64,000 nucleotides of DNA from [Empedobacter] haloabium (GTDB lineage Bacteria; Pseudomonadota; Gammaproteobacteria; Burkholderiales; Burkholderiaceae_D): positions 62,001-126,000 of the forward strand of contig CP136508.1 in NCBI GenBank assembly GCA_008011715.2. Reading direction: 5' to 3'. Shown here in pieces: positions 8,479 to 19,393 of this stretch. The position numbers and the translations under genes are program-made. The notes below the pieces were generated by a model, which made no database searches, was not told the DNA's origin, and saw only the letters and a program-made list of their open reading frames with translations. Numbering within the stretch: the first letter of the stretch is position 1; the number at the start of each line of letters is the position of its first letter.

Positions 8479-10557
8479 TTATTGGCGTAGTTCGAAGCCG
8501 ACACGCAGCGTGCGGTAGCTGCGCGTGCGGGTGACGGCGTCCTGCCACAGGCCGTGGTCGTCCGGGCCGTACCGGCGCTGGGTCACCCGATCCGGGCGCA
8601 GCAGGTTGAGGGCGTCGATGCGCAGGCGGCGCCGGGTGTCCAGCTGCCACGTCGCCCAAGCATCGAGCTTGCGCTGCCGTCCAGCATCATCCACCAGCGC
8701 GGACGAGGTCCGGGCCACCACCCCCTGCTGGAACACATAGTTGGTGCCCAGTGCAACGGCGCCGATGCGATAGTCCAGCCCAAGGGTGCCGCTGGCCGGG
8801 GCCTGCCGGTCCAGCCGGTTGTCCGGACCCGGCAGCGCGGCCACACGCGACCAGTTGCGCGCCACGTTGCCGCGCAGCGTCAGCGCCGCCGACAGCGCGA
8901 TCCTTGCCTCCAGCGCCACGCCGTGCACAGTGGCGCGGCCGGCGTTGACGGGGCGGGACAACCAGCGTCCATCGACGCCGGAGAGCTGCTGCACCGTCAC
9001 GTCATCGATGCGGCGGCTGTATGCGCTGGCGCTGAGCAGACCGCCGCCGGCCAGGTAGCGGTCGATGCCGGCGTCGACACCCCATGCGACTTCCGGGCGC
9101 AGCGCCGGATTGCCTTCCGTGTCCGGGTTGGTGACGCTGTTGTTGTTGTCGGTCGTGTAGCGGCGCGGCACCAGCTCGACCATCGTCGGCGCCTTGTACG
9201 TGCGGCTGACACCCGCGCGCAGCGTCGTCGCCGGCGTCAGCTTGAATGCCGCCTGCAGCACGGGACTCCACAGCCGGCTGCGCGCGCTCGTGCCGGCCAC
9301 GCTGGTCGCCAGCGCCTCATGGCGCAGGCCAGCCGACAGCGACCAGGCACCACGCTGCCAGTCGTCCTGCGCGTACACGGCCGCGTGGCGCATGCGGCCG
9401 TCGTAGCGCTGGTCCAGCACGAAGTTCAACGCGCCGTCGGGCGCCCGTTCGCGCTCGACACGGGTCTGGTGCCGCCTGGCCTGACTGATGTCCCAGCCGA
9501 CGACGATCGAATGAGCGCCCAGCGGCGCGAAGCCGTAGCGGCCTTTCGACAGCAGCACATCGTCGCCGATATCGGCCCGCACGGCGCGCAGCGTCGGCCG
9601 TGCGGCGGCGGTCTCGCGGCCGGCGAAGTCGAAATCCGAGTTGCGCGGGCTGTGGCTGGCCAGTGCTGTCAACGCCAGCGTCGCGCCATCGGTAAACTGG
9701 TGCTGCCACGTCAGCTCGCCGCGCAGCAGTGGTGCGCGCGAACGGAACAGGTTGTCCTGTGCCGCGAATTGGCCCGGCGCCGTGGCGCCTGGCAGCTCGC
9801 GTCCCGCTGCCGTGATGCGGCGCCAGGTCAGGCTGGCGAAGCCTTGCCACGTCAGCGTGTCCGCGTCGCCGGCGCGCCAGGTCAGCCGCGGTGCCAGGCT
9901 GGCGCTGTCCGCGACGTTCAGGTTCCCGATGGCCATCGCGCGCCTACCGGCGGGCAGCCGCTCGTGCAGCAGCTGGGGTTCCGGCAGCACGCTGCGCGTC
10001 GCATTGAACCCGACAAGCCATGCCAGCGTGTCGCCCTTGCCCGACCACTGCGCGCTGGCGCGCGGCGCCCGGCGACCGTCCGGCCATTCCACGCCGGCGC
10101 CGTATTCGGCCAGCGTCCGTGGCGGCATCTTGCGCAGCACGATATTGACGGTGCCGGCAATGGCCTGCGTGCCCAGCTCCGCCGAGGCGCTGCGCAGGAT
10201 CTCGACCCGCTCCACCAGCTCGGGCGCGAGCGTGTCGATGCTGAAGCCGGCGGGGGCGGGCAGGCCGTCCAGCAGCACCTGCGTGTAGCCGCTGCCCAGG
10301 CCGCGCATGCGCACCGTGGCACCGCGGCCCGTCGTCTCGACCGTGATGCCGGGCAGGCGCTGCAACGCCTCCGCCAGGGTGCGGTCTCCGTCGGCCGCCA
10401 GTTGGGCGCGCCCGAGCACGACGGTGCTGGCGGTGTCGTCGCGGCGCTGGTCATGACGCACGCCCTTGACCTCCACGGTCGTCAGGGTATCGGCGGCGGC
10501 GGTGCCGCAGCCCAGGGCGAGCGCGAGCCAGCCGCGCGCCAGGCGGTCGATATGCAT
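8479..10557 (-). CDS. TonB-dependent outer-membrane receptor
   Basis: A 692-residue outer-membrane receptor. A signal peptide ends near GTAAA at residues 18-22. A TonB-box-like segment (TLTTVEVKGV) follows, then the plug domain (about 40-150) with RLPGITVETTGRG and LRKMP. The 22-strand barrel fills the rest, with the typical YKAPT and NPALRPE motifs of the second half. The ligand is unknown (iron chelate, cobalamin, sugar or peptide). ATG 10557 is supported by AAAGGAC. The gene lies 74 bp after the M56/M23 gene on the same strand, so it is probably under the same BlaI-type control, which is unusual for a receptor. Confidence 0.9.
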   Translation of the reverse strand: MHIDRLARGWLALALGCGTAAADTLTTVEVKGVRHDQRRDDTASTVVLGRAQLAADGDRTLAEALQRLPGITVETTGRGATVRMRGLGSGYTQVLLDGLPAPAGFSIDTLAPELVERVEILRSASAELGTQAIAGTVNIVLRKMPPRTLAEYGAGVEWPDGRRAPRASAQWSGKGDTLAWLVGFNATRSVLPEPQLLHERLPAGRRAMAIGNLNVADSASLAPRLTWRAGDADTLTWQGFASLTWRRITAAGRELPGATAPGQFAAQDNLFRSRAPLLRGELTWQHQFTDGATLALTALASHSPRNSDFDFAGRETAAARPTLRAVRADIGDDVLLSKGRYGFAPLGAHSIVVGWDISQARRHQTRVERERAPDGALNFVLDQRYDGRMRHAAVYAQDDWQRGAWSLSAGLRHEALATSVAGTSARSRLWSPVLQAAFKLTPATTLRAGVSRTYKAPTMVELVPRRYTTDNNNSVTNPDTEGNPALRPEVAWGVDAGIDRYLAGGGLLSASAYSRRIDDVTVQQLSGVDGRWLSRPVNAGRATVHGVALEARIALSAALTLRGNVARNWSRVAALPGPDNRLDRQAPASGTLGLDYRIGAVALGTNYVFQQGVVARTSSALVDDAGRQRKLDAWATWQLDTRRRLRIDALNLLRPDRVTQRRYGPDDHGLWQDAVTRTRSYRTLRVGFELRQ

Positions 10558-10631
10558 GATGTCCTTTCGATGGGTGTGACGGGCCCCGCCGCCCGAGGGG
10601 CAGCGCGGCAACGCAACAGGAAGCGGGCGGT

Positions 10632-12101
10632 TTAACGAAGCGGCAGGGCGGTATCGAGCAGGGTGCGCGGATCGACCTGGCCGCCGTCGCGCAGCACCTC
10701 GAAGTGCAGGTGCGGACCGGTCACCTTACCGGTCGCGCCGGACAGCGCGATGCGCTGGCCCGCCGCGACACGGTCGCCGGCCTGCACGGCCAGCGCGTCG
10801 AGGTGCGCGTACAGCGTCTGCAGGCCGTCGCCATGATCGACGACGATCACCTTGCCGTACCGGGTGCCGCCGCCATAGCGGTCGGTGGCGACAGTCACGA
10901 CGCCGGCGGCAGGCGCCAGCACCGCGCTGCCGCGCCGCGCGGCAAAGTCCATGCCGCGATGGGGTTTGCCGCTGGGGCGGTTGGTCGAGCCAAATTCACT
11001 GGTTACGCGCAGCGTTGCCAGCGGCGCCTGCCAAGGCGAAGCCGTGACCACCGCAGCCGGCGCGCTGGCGGGTATGGCTGGCATGCCGTGGTCGGCCGCG
11101 AGCCGCGGCTGCAGCAGCACGCTGGCGGCGCACAACGCCGGCAGCGCCAGGACGATGACGCCGAGCACGGAAGCCGGCGCCGCCGGCGCGGCTGTGCGAA
11201 TCCGGCGCACCCGCTCCGCCAGCGTCGGTCCGGCGGCACCGAACTGCAGGGCCACCGGCGCCGGGCCGGCAGCCTGGCGCTGCAGCACGCTCAATTGCGC
11301 CAGCAGGGCCGCCGCATAACTGCGGCGCGCGCTGGCCGGCCGCGCCGCCAATACGGCACTGTCGCAGCCCAGCTCGAGCGCCCAGTGCAGCTGGCGGCGC
11401 AGGGCGTGCGCCGCCGGCACGAACCACAGCATGGCCTGCAGCAGGACGCCGGCGTGCTGCCACCAGTGATCGCGGCGGCGCAGGTGCGTCAGTTCATGGG
11501 CGACGATCAGGCGTTGCTGCTCGACGTCGAAGCCGCGCAGGTGGCGCGGCAGCAGCAGCACGGGACGACGCAGGCCGGCCAGCATCGGCGTGACCGGTGC
11601 GTCCACCTCCAGCACGGGCAGCGGGCAGGCTTGGTCCGCCAGCGCCGGATGTGCCGCCAGCGCATCGTCGTCGAGGCGCTCGGCTGCCTGCAGCAGCGCG
11701 CGCACCAGACGGCGCGCGCGCTGCCAGCGCCAGGCGTGCCAGCTGGCGCCGGCGGCATAGCAGCCCAGCCAGAGCCAGGCGCACAGCGGCAGCATATCGG
11801 TGTCGTCCAGGTCGTCGCCGCCGTATAGTGCGGCGCCGTCGGCGGCAACCGCCATCGTGGGCTTCGTCAGAGGCAGTGAGACCACCACGGGCACGAGGCT
11901 GTAGCGCGCCGGTACCGGCAGCAGCATCAGCGGCATGGCCAGCACGCCGGTCAGCAGCGCCAGCAGCCATGGCATGCGGCGCATCGCCAGGGCCGGCCAG
12001 CGCCGCCGGGCCAGCGCCAGCAGGCCCCAGGCTGCGCTGGCGCTCAGCAGGGCGCCCACGCTCGCCTGCAGGAAGTCGATCGCGAAGGCCGCCATGTTCA
12101 T
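10632..12101 (-). CDS. Fusion of an M56 (BlaR1-like) membrane protease and an M23 (LytM-like) peptidase domain
   Basis: A 489-residue protein. The N-terminal half has several hydrophobic helices and the M56 zinc site VAHELTHLRRRDHWW (His202, Glu203, His206), as in BlaR1/MecR1, which cleave their cognate repressor. After another membrane span, residues about 365-485 form an M23 domain with HRGMD (His381, Asp385) and HLHFEV (His464, His466), the zinc site of peptidoglycan endopeptidases. BlaR1 normally carries a penicillin-binding sensor there; an M23 domain instead suggests sensing or cutting of peptidoglycan itself. The ATG overlaps the BlaI stop (ATGA); a second ATG at 12095 has better ribosome-site spacing. 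Confidence 0.88.
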   Translation of the reverse strand: MNMAAFAIDFLQASVGALLSASAAWGLLALARRRWPALAMRRMPWLLALLTGVLAMPLMLLPVPARYSLVPVVVSLPLTKPTMAVAADGAALYGGDDLDDTDMLPLCAWLWLGCYAAGASWHAWRWQRARRLVRALLQAAERLDDDALAAHPALADQACPLPVLEVDAPVTPMLAGLRRPVLLLPRHLRGFDVEQQRLIVAHELTHLRRRDHWWQHAGVLLQAMLWFVPAAHALRRQLHWALELGCDSAVLAARPASARRSYAAALLAQLSVLQRQAAGPAPVALQFGAAGPTLAERVRRIRTAAPAAPASVLGVIVLALPALCAASVLLQPRLAADHGMPAIPASAPAAVVTASPWQAPLATLRVTSEFGSTNRPSGKPHRGMDFAARRGSAVLAPAAGVVTVATDRYGGGTRYGKVIVVDHGDGLQTLYAHLDALAVQAGDRVAAGQRIALSGATGKVTGPHLHFEVLRDGGQVDPRTLLDTALPLR

Positions 12102-12472
12102 TCCTTGTCCGCCGGCCAGTCGTGCAGCAGCTGTTCCAGCTCCGCCAGTTCGCTGTCGTTGACCAGTTTCGAGCCTGTGAACATATTGACGGGCAGCGGC
12201 TCGTCCAGCTCCATCACGCGGCGGCCGAAGTCATGCGCGAACGCGGCCAGCGTCTCCACCTTGTCCAGCACCGCGCGGTAGACGTTGACGCCATGGACCA
12301 CGTCGATGGCGACCATGCCCTTGTCCAGCATGCGGTCGAGCGTCTTGCGGGTGGACGAGTACGACCACTGCAGTTCGCCCTCCGCCTGCTCGTGCAGCTC
12401 GCGGGCGGACAGTGGTTGCTGCTTCCACAAACACTTCAGCAGCGTGAGTTCGGTAACGGATGGGATGGACAT
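12098..12472 (-). CDS. BlaI/MecI/CopY family transcriptional repressor
   Basis: A 124-residue winged-helix repressor that dimerises on GACA-N2-TGTC type palindromes. The N-terminal helix-turn-helix is clear (VTELTLLKCLWKQQPLSARE, then YSSTRKTLDRMLDKG). The C-terminal part would carry dimerisation and the protease cleavage site. ATG 12472 has AGGAG six bases upstream; a longer frame adds 18 residues that would overlap the promoter. It is the first gene of a unit with the M56/M23 protease, the TonB receptor and the acyltransferase. Two matching palindromes in front of it indicate autoregulation. Confidence 0.9.
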   Translation of the reverse strand: MSIPSVTELTLLKCLWKQQPLSARELHEQAEGELQWSYSSTRKTLDRMLDKGMVAIDVVHGVNVYRAVLDKVETLAAFAHDFGRRVMELDEPLPVNMFTGSKLVNDSELAELEQLLHDWPADKE

Positions 12473-12497
12473 GACGGCTCCTGTGACGTTTGACGCA

Positions 12498-12550
12498 ATC
12501 ATACGACACGTGTCGCAAGGCGACAACGACTTTGTGCGACATTTGTCGCA
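12498..12550 (-). promoter_or_regulatory. blaI-type promoter with two 16-bp operators
   Basis: Read on the minus strand: -35 TTGTCG (12521-12526), a 17-bp spacer, then -10 TATGAT (12498-12503). Operator 1 (12502-12517, TACGACACGTGTCGCA) fills the spacer and touches the -10. Operator 2 (12535-12550, TGCGACATTTGTCGCA) lies just upstream of the -35. Both share CGACA-N2-TGTCGCA; their centres are 33 bp apart, about three helical turns. This is a classic layout for a self-regulated BlaI-type repressor. recG ends 50 bp further upstream and points the same way. Confidence 0.82.
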
Positions 12551-12599
12551 CGAACGGAAGAGTGAGACGCCAGCGTGATGTTGCCGCCGAAGTGGACGG

Positions 12600-14672
12600 C
12601 TAAACCTTCAGGAACTCCTCGCGCCCGCCCAGCCAGCGCTCCAGGTGTGCCGCCACGATGGCGGCGCTGCCCGGCAGCTCGTCGTGCAGCAGCGCATGCG
12701 CCACGTCGCGCGCCTTGTCCACCAGCCAGCCATCCGTCTCCAGGTCGGCAAAGCGCAGCATGGCCTGGCCGGACTGGCGCGCGCCGAGGAATTCGCCCGG
12801 GCCACGAATCTCCAGGTCGCGCCGGGCGATCTCGAAGCCGTCGGTGGTCTCGCGCATCGTCATCAGGCGCTGCTTGGCGATCGGCCCGAGCGGGCTTTGA
12901 TACAAGAGCAGGCACACGCTGGCCGCCGAGCCGCGGCCCACGCGGCCACGCAGCTGGTGCAGCTGCGACAGGCCGAAGCGCTCTGCATGCTCGATCACCA
13001 TCAGCGAGGCGTTCGGCACATCCACGCCGACCTCGATGACGGTGGTTGCCACCAGCACGTGCACGTCGCCAGCGGAAAACGCGTCCATGACGACCTGCTT
13101 CTCGGCTGGTTTCAGGCGGCCGTGTACCAGGCCCACCTGCAGGTCGGGCAGGGCGGCGGCCAGGGTTTCGTAGGTTTCCGTCGCCGTCTGCAACTGCAGC
13201 GCTTCCGATTCCTCGATCAGCGGGCAGACCCAGTACACCTGGCGGCCCTCCAGGGCCGCCGCATGGACCCGCTCGATGACCTCGTCGCGCCGGTTCTGGT
13301 CGATCACGCGCGTGACGATGGGCGTGCGCCCCGGCGGCAGCTCGTCGATGACGGACACCTCCAGATCGGCGTAGTACGTCATCGCCAGCGTGCGCGGGAT
13401 CGGCGTGGCGGACATCATCAGCTGGTGCGGCACCAGGCCCTCGGCGCCCTTGTTGCGCAAGGTGAGGCGCTGGCCCACGCCGAAGCGGTGCTGCTCGTCG
13501 ACGATAACGAGGCCCAGGCGGTCGAACTGCACCGTGTCCTGGATCAGCGCATGCGTGCCGATCACCAGGCGCGCGGCGCCCGACTCGACCCGTTCGACGG
13601 CCGCCTGTTTCTCCTTCTTTTTCAGGCTGCCCGTCAGCCATGCCACCTCGACGCCGAGCGGCTCCATCCACGCCGCGATCTTGCGGAAGTGCTGCTCGGC
13701 CAGGATCTCCGTGGGCGCCATCAGCGCGGCCTGGAAGCCGCTGTCGATGGCCTGCGCGGCCGCGAGGGCTGCGACCACGGTCTTGCCGCTGCCGACGTCG
13801 CCCTGCAGCAGCCGCTGCATCGGATACGGCTGGCGCAGGTCGGCGCGGATCTCGTCCAGCACCCGCGCTTGCGCCGCCGTCAGCCGGAACGGCAGTTGCG
13901 CCTGGAACGCGGCCGACAGCGAACCCACCGCCGTCAACGGCGCCGCACCCTTCTGGCGGCGCGCCTGCTGCGCCCGTTTCAATGACAGCTGCTGGGCCAG
14001 CAGCTCGTCGAACTTCATGCGCGTCCAGGCCGGATGGCTGCGCTCTTCCAGGGCGTGCTCGTCGATGTCCTGGGGCGGGTAGTGCAGCAGGCGGATCGAT
14101 GGGGCGAACGGCTGCAGGTGCAGGCGTTCGCGCAGGTCGTCGGGCAAGGTGTCGGTCCAGTCGACCCGCCGCATCGCCTCGGCGATGGCCTTGCGCAGCA
14201 CCGTCTGCGACAGGCCTTCGCCGGAGTGGTAGACGGGCGTCAGCGACGTCGGCAAGGGCGCGCCTTCGTTGACGACCTTGTAGGTCGGGTGCACCATCTC
14301 GGCGCCGAAGAAGCCGTGTTTCAGTTCGCCGCGCGCACGCACGCGCGTGCCTTCGGCCAGCTGCTTGACCTGGCTGCCGTAGAAGTTCATGAAGCGCAGT
14401 TGCAGCTCGCCGGTCTCGTCGGCGATATGGACGATGAACTGGCGCCGCGGTTTATAGGCGATCTCGTTCGACGTGACGACGCCTTCCACTTGCGACGTGT
14501 GGCCGCCGCGCAGGCAGGCCTCGCGGATGGGGATGACCTGGGTCTCGTCCTCGTAGCGCATCGGCAGGTGCAGCACCAGGTCCATGTCGGTGCGCAGTCC
14601 CAGCCTGGCCAGCTTGCTTTCGGCGGTCGCCGCCTTCTTCACTGCGGGCTTGCTTTGCTTCGTTTCAGCCAT
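12600..14672 (-). CDS. recG: ATP-dependent DNA helicase RecG
   Basis: A 690-residue helicase that reverses stalled replication forks and branch-migrates Holliday junctions. The N-terminal wedge/OB domain (about 30-180) precedes the helicase core: Walker A GDVGSGKTVVAALAA, the DEQH box (VIVDEQHRFGVGQR), SATPIPRTL and the motif VI region QLRGRVGRG. The start MAETKQSKPAVKK is chosen because the longer frame adds 25 residues with no family counterpart. It is divergent from queA with only 78 bp between. Confidence 0.95.
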   Translation of the reverse strand: MAETKQSKPAVKKAATAESKLARLGLRTDMDLVLHLPMRYEDETQVIPIREACLRGGHTSQVEGVVTSNEIAYKPRRQFIVHIADETGELQLRFMNFYGSQVKQLAEGTRVRARGELKHGFFGAEMVHPTYKVVNEGAPLPTSLTPVYHSGEGLSQTVLRKAIAEAMRRVDWTDTLPDDLRERLHLQPFAPSIRLLHYPPQDIDEHALEERSHPAWTRMKFDELLAQQLSLKRAQQARRQKGAAPLTAVGSLSAAFQAQLPFRLTAAQARVLDEIRADLRQPYPMQRLLQGDVGSGKTVVAALAAAQAIDSGFQAALMAPTEILAEQHFRKIAAWMEPLGVEVAWLTGSLKKKEKQAAVERVESGAARLVIGTHALIQDTVQFDRLGLVIVDEQHRFGVGQRLTLRNKGAEGLVPHQLMMSATPIPRTLAMTYYADLEVSVIDELPPGRTPIVTRVIDQNRRDEVIERVHAAALEGRQVYWVCPLIEESEALQLQTATETYETLAAALPDLQVGLVHGRLKPAEKQVVMDAFSAGDVHVLVATTVIEVGVDVPNASLMVIEHAERFGLSQLHQLRGRVGRGSAASVCLLLYQSPLGPIAKQRLMTMRETTDGFEIARRDLEIRGPGEFLGARQSGQAMLRFADLETDGWLVDKARDVAHALLHDELPGSAAIVAAHLERWLGGREEFLKV

Positions 14673-14750
14673 TTTTGCGCGATTTTTGGGCAGTAGCGTA
14701 AAATAGAGGGTTGCCCTTTGGTTTTCAAATGCTCCGCCTGCTATCACGAC

Positions 14751-16933
<2,183 letters not shown>

Positions 16934-17005
16934 AAACCCGGGTCAGACCCGGGTTGTCAGGAAACTTGCTTCGAAACAGGGGTCTGTCCCCGGTTTTTCA
17001 GGGCG
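16934..17005. repeat. Dispersed palindromic element after tgt
   Basis: Begins at the base after the tgt stop. The left half AACCCGGGT-CAG-ACCCGGGTT is a 9-bp hairpin. The right half contains GGGGTCTGTCCCCGGTTTTT. The two halves are roughly inverted copies around a linker containing GGAAACTTGCTTC. The same layout and a similar linker recur at 34859-34925. It may act as a transcription stop as well as being a REP-like repeat. Confidence 0.7.
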
Positions 17006-17069
17006 TCGTGGCGAATTGCACACTACTTGCAATTTCCGCCATGGGCCCAATCTGATGGCCTTTGGCCGG

Positions 17070-17078
17070 TGCTAGAAT
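17070..17078 (+). promoter_or_regulatory. Possible extended -10 promoter for yajC-secDF
   Basis: TGCTAGAAT forms an extended -10 (TG-n-TAGAAT) 37 bp upstream of the yajC start. There is no convincing -35. It would start the yajC-secD-secF transcript downstream of the repeat that follows tgt. Confidence 0.4.
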
Positions 17079-17114
17079 ACAGCGCTGCATTTTTTAACTA
17101 TATTGGAGTCACCC

Positions 17115-17447
17115 GTGTTCATTTCCAACGCATATGCTCAAACCGCCGGCGCTGCCGACGCCTCGCTGATGGGCAATCTGTCGACCTTCGTGCCGCTGAT
17201 CCTGATGTTCGTGGTCATGTATTTCCTGATGATCCGTCCCCAGCAGAAGCGCGCCAAGGAACAGAAGGCCATGATGGACGCGCTGACCAAGGGCGACGAA
17301 GTCGTCACGGCGGGCGGCATTCTCGGCAAGGTCTCCAAAGTGACCGACATCTACGTGACGCTCGAAGTCGCGGCCGGCACGGAAATCGTCGTGCAGAAGC
17401 CATCGATCACGACGCTGCTGCCGAAGGGCACGCTGAAGGGTCTGTAA
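17115..17447 (+). CDS. yajC: Preprotein translocase accessory subunit YajC
   Basis: A small inner-membrane partner of SecDF. The 110 residues show one transmembrane helix (LSTFVPLILMFVVMYFLMI), followed by the conserved IRPQQKRAKEQ and GDEVVTAGGILGKV segments. The start is GTG 17115, six bases after GGAG. A TTG at 17103 in the same frame overlaps that ribosome site and is not chosen. secD and secF follow. Confidence 0.93.
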   Translation: MFISNAYAQTAGAADASLMGNLSTFVPLILMFVVMYFLMIRPQQKRAKEQKAMMDALTKGDEVVTAGGILGKVSKVTDIYVTLEVAAGTEIVVQKPSITTLLPKGTLKGL

Positions 17448-17454
17448 GACACGT

Positions 17455-17475
17455 GCGGGCGGCCTGGCCGCCCGC
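17455..17475 (+). other. Intercistronic GC-rich hairpin between yajC and secD
   Basis: A perfect 9-bp stem (GCGGGCGGC, loop CTG, GCCGCCCGC) begins 8 bases after the yajC stop. No T-run follows, so it is more likely an mRNA processing or stability element than a full terminator. Confidence 0.55.
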
Positions 17476-17513
17476 TTGCGTATCGACGTCGCTCTACTAG
17501 AACGCTGAAGAAT

Positions 17514-19373
17514 ATGAACCGCTATCCTGTCTGGAAATACATCGTCATCGCCGTGGTCGTGCTGCTGGGGGCACTGTACACGGCGCCCAACTACTTCGGC
17601 GAATCGCCTGCCCTGCAGATCACCAGCGGCAAATCCACCGTCAAGGTCGACGCCGGCGTCGCCGCCCGTGTCGCCGAGGTGCTGAAGGCGCAGAACCTGC
17701 CCGCCAGCGAAGTGACGCTGGACGAAGGCGCCAGCCATTCCGTGCGCGCCCGCTTTACCGATACCGACACCCAGTTCAAGGCCAAGCTGGCCCTGGAACG
17801 CGGCCTGAACGCGGACCCGAACGACCCGACCTATATCGTCACCAACAACCTGCTGGCCAATACGCCGAAGTGGATGCAGAAGGTGGGCGCCCTGCCGATG
17901 TACCTGGGTCTCGACCTGCGCGGCGGTGTGCACTTCCTGATGCAGGTGGACACCAAGGCGGCGCTGGTCAAGCGCATCCAGGGCTTCCAGGCCGCGATCC
18001 GCACCCAGCTGCGCGACAAGAACGTCCGCCACGCCGGCATCGAGCGTGTGGGCGATGCCATCGTCGTCAAGTTCCGCGACGACGCCACCCGCCAGGCCGC
18101 GCACAAGGCGCTGGAAGACATGGCCGAACTGGCGCTGGTCGACAGCACCAGCGGCCCCGACCTGATCATGACGGCCAGCATGAAGCCGGCCGCGCTGAAG
18201 GCCGCGCTGGACAACGGCGTCAAGCAGAACATCGCCACCCTGGCCAAGCGCGTCAACGAACTGGGCGTGACCGAACCGATCATCCAGCAGCAGGGCGCCG
18301 ACCGCATCGTCGTGCAGCTGCCGGGCGTACAGGACGTCGCCCGCGCCAAGGCCATCATCGGCCGCACCGCCACCCTGGAAGTGCGCCTGGTCGACCAGAG
18401 CGTCACGCGCGGCACCGAAATGACGGCGTCGATCCCGTACAACTCCGAGCTGTTCACGGTGGGTAAAAACGTGCCGGTCGTGCTGTACAAGGACGTGATC
18501 CTGACGGGCGACTACATCTCGTCGGCCGATGCACGCCTGGACCAGAACCAGCAGCCGGCCGTGTCGATCGACCTGAACGGCGACGGCGGCCGCAAGATGC
18601 GTGAAGCCACCCGCGACAACGTGGGCAAGCTGATGGCCATCGTCCTGTACGAGAACAAGAAGCCGGAAGTGCTGTCGGTCGCGACGATCCAGCAGGAGCT
18701 GGGCAGCCAGTTCCAGATCACCGGCATGGGCAGCATGGAGAACTCGACCGAGCTGGCCCTGCTGCTGCGCTCCGGCGCGCTGTATGCGCCGATGACGGTC
18801 ATCGAGGAACGCCTGGTCGGCCCGCAGCTGGGTGCAGAGAACATCTCGAAGGGCTTCCACTCGACGATGTACGGCTTTGCCGCCATCGCCGCGTTCATGA
18901 TCATCTACTACATGATGTTCGGCTTCTTCAGCGTGCTGGCGCTGGGCGTCAACCTGCTGCTGCTGGTGGCGATCCTGTCCGTCATGCAGGCCACGCTGAC
19001 CTTGCCGGGTATCGCCGCTATTGCGCTGGCGCTGGGCATGGCGATCGACGCCAACGTGCTGATCAACGAGAGGATACGGGAAGAGCTGCGCGCCGGCGCC
19101 TCGCCGCAGGCCGCCATCGCGGCCGGCTTCGACCGCGCCTGGGCCACCATCTTCGACTCCAACGTCACCACCCTGATTGTCGCGCTGGCGCTGCTGGTGT
19201 TCGGCTCGGGTGCCGTGCGCGGCTTCGCGATCGTCCACGCGCTGGGCATCCTGACCTCGATGTTCTCCGCCGTCTTCGTGTCGCGCGGCGTGGTCAACCT
19301 GTGGTACGGCCGCAAGAAGAAACTGCAATCGCTGTCGATCGGTACCGTCTGGGTACCCGGTCAGGCCAAGTAA
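17514..19373 (+). CDS. secD: Protein translocase subunit SecD
   Basis: A 619-residue inner-membrane subunit that uses the proton gradient to help pull proteins through SecYEG. It has an N-terminal membrane helix, a large periplasmic domain with the D1 motif LGLDLRGGVHFLMQVD near residue 130, and five C-terminal helices ending with ALGMAIDANVLINERIREEL and the FGSGAVRGFA region. The length is normal for beta-proteobacteria. secF follows after 20 bp. Confidence 0.95.
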   Translation: MNRYPVWKYIVIAVVVLLGALYTAPNYFGESPALQITSGKSTVKVDAGVAARVAEVLKAQNLPASEVTLDEGASHSVRARFTDTDTQFKAKLALERGLNADPNDPTYIVTNNLLANTPKWMQKVGALPMYLGLDLRGGVHFLMQVDTKAALVKRIQGFQAAIRTQLRDKNVRHAGIERVGDAIVVKFRDDATRQAAHKALEDMAELALVDSTSGPDLIMTASMKPAALKAALDNGVKQNIATLAKRVNELGVTEPIIQQQGADRIVVQLPGVQDVARAKAIIGRTATLEVRLVDQSVTRGTEMTASIPYNSELFTVGKNVPVVLYKDVILTGDYISSADARLDQNQQPAVSIDLNGDGGRKMREATRDNVGKLMAIVLYENKKPEVLSVATIQQELGSQFQITGMGSMENSTELALLLRSGALYAPMTVIEERLVGPQLGAENISKGFHSTMYGFAAIAAFMIIYYMMFGFFSVLALGVNLLLLVAILSVMQATLTLPGIAAIALALGMAIDANVLINERIREELRAGASPQAAIAAGFDRAWATIFDSNVTTLIVALALLVFGSGAVRGFAIVHALGILTSMFSAVFVSRGVVNLWYGRKKKLQSLSIGTVWVPGQAK

Positions 19374-19393
19374 CGCATTAGCCAGAGGATCTC

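Noticed and set aside
17109..19328. A 739-codon minus-strand frame opposite yajC and secD
   Set aside because: Antisense to conserved secretion genes; low-complexity product.
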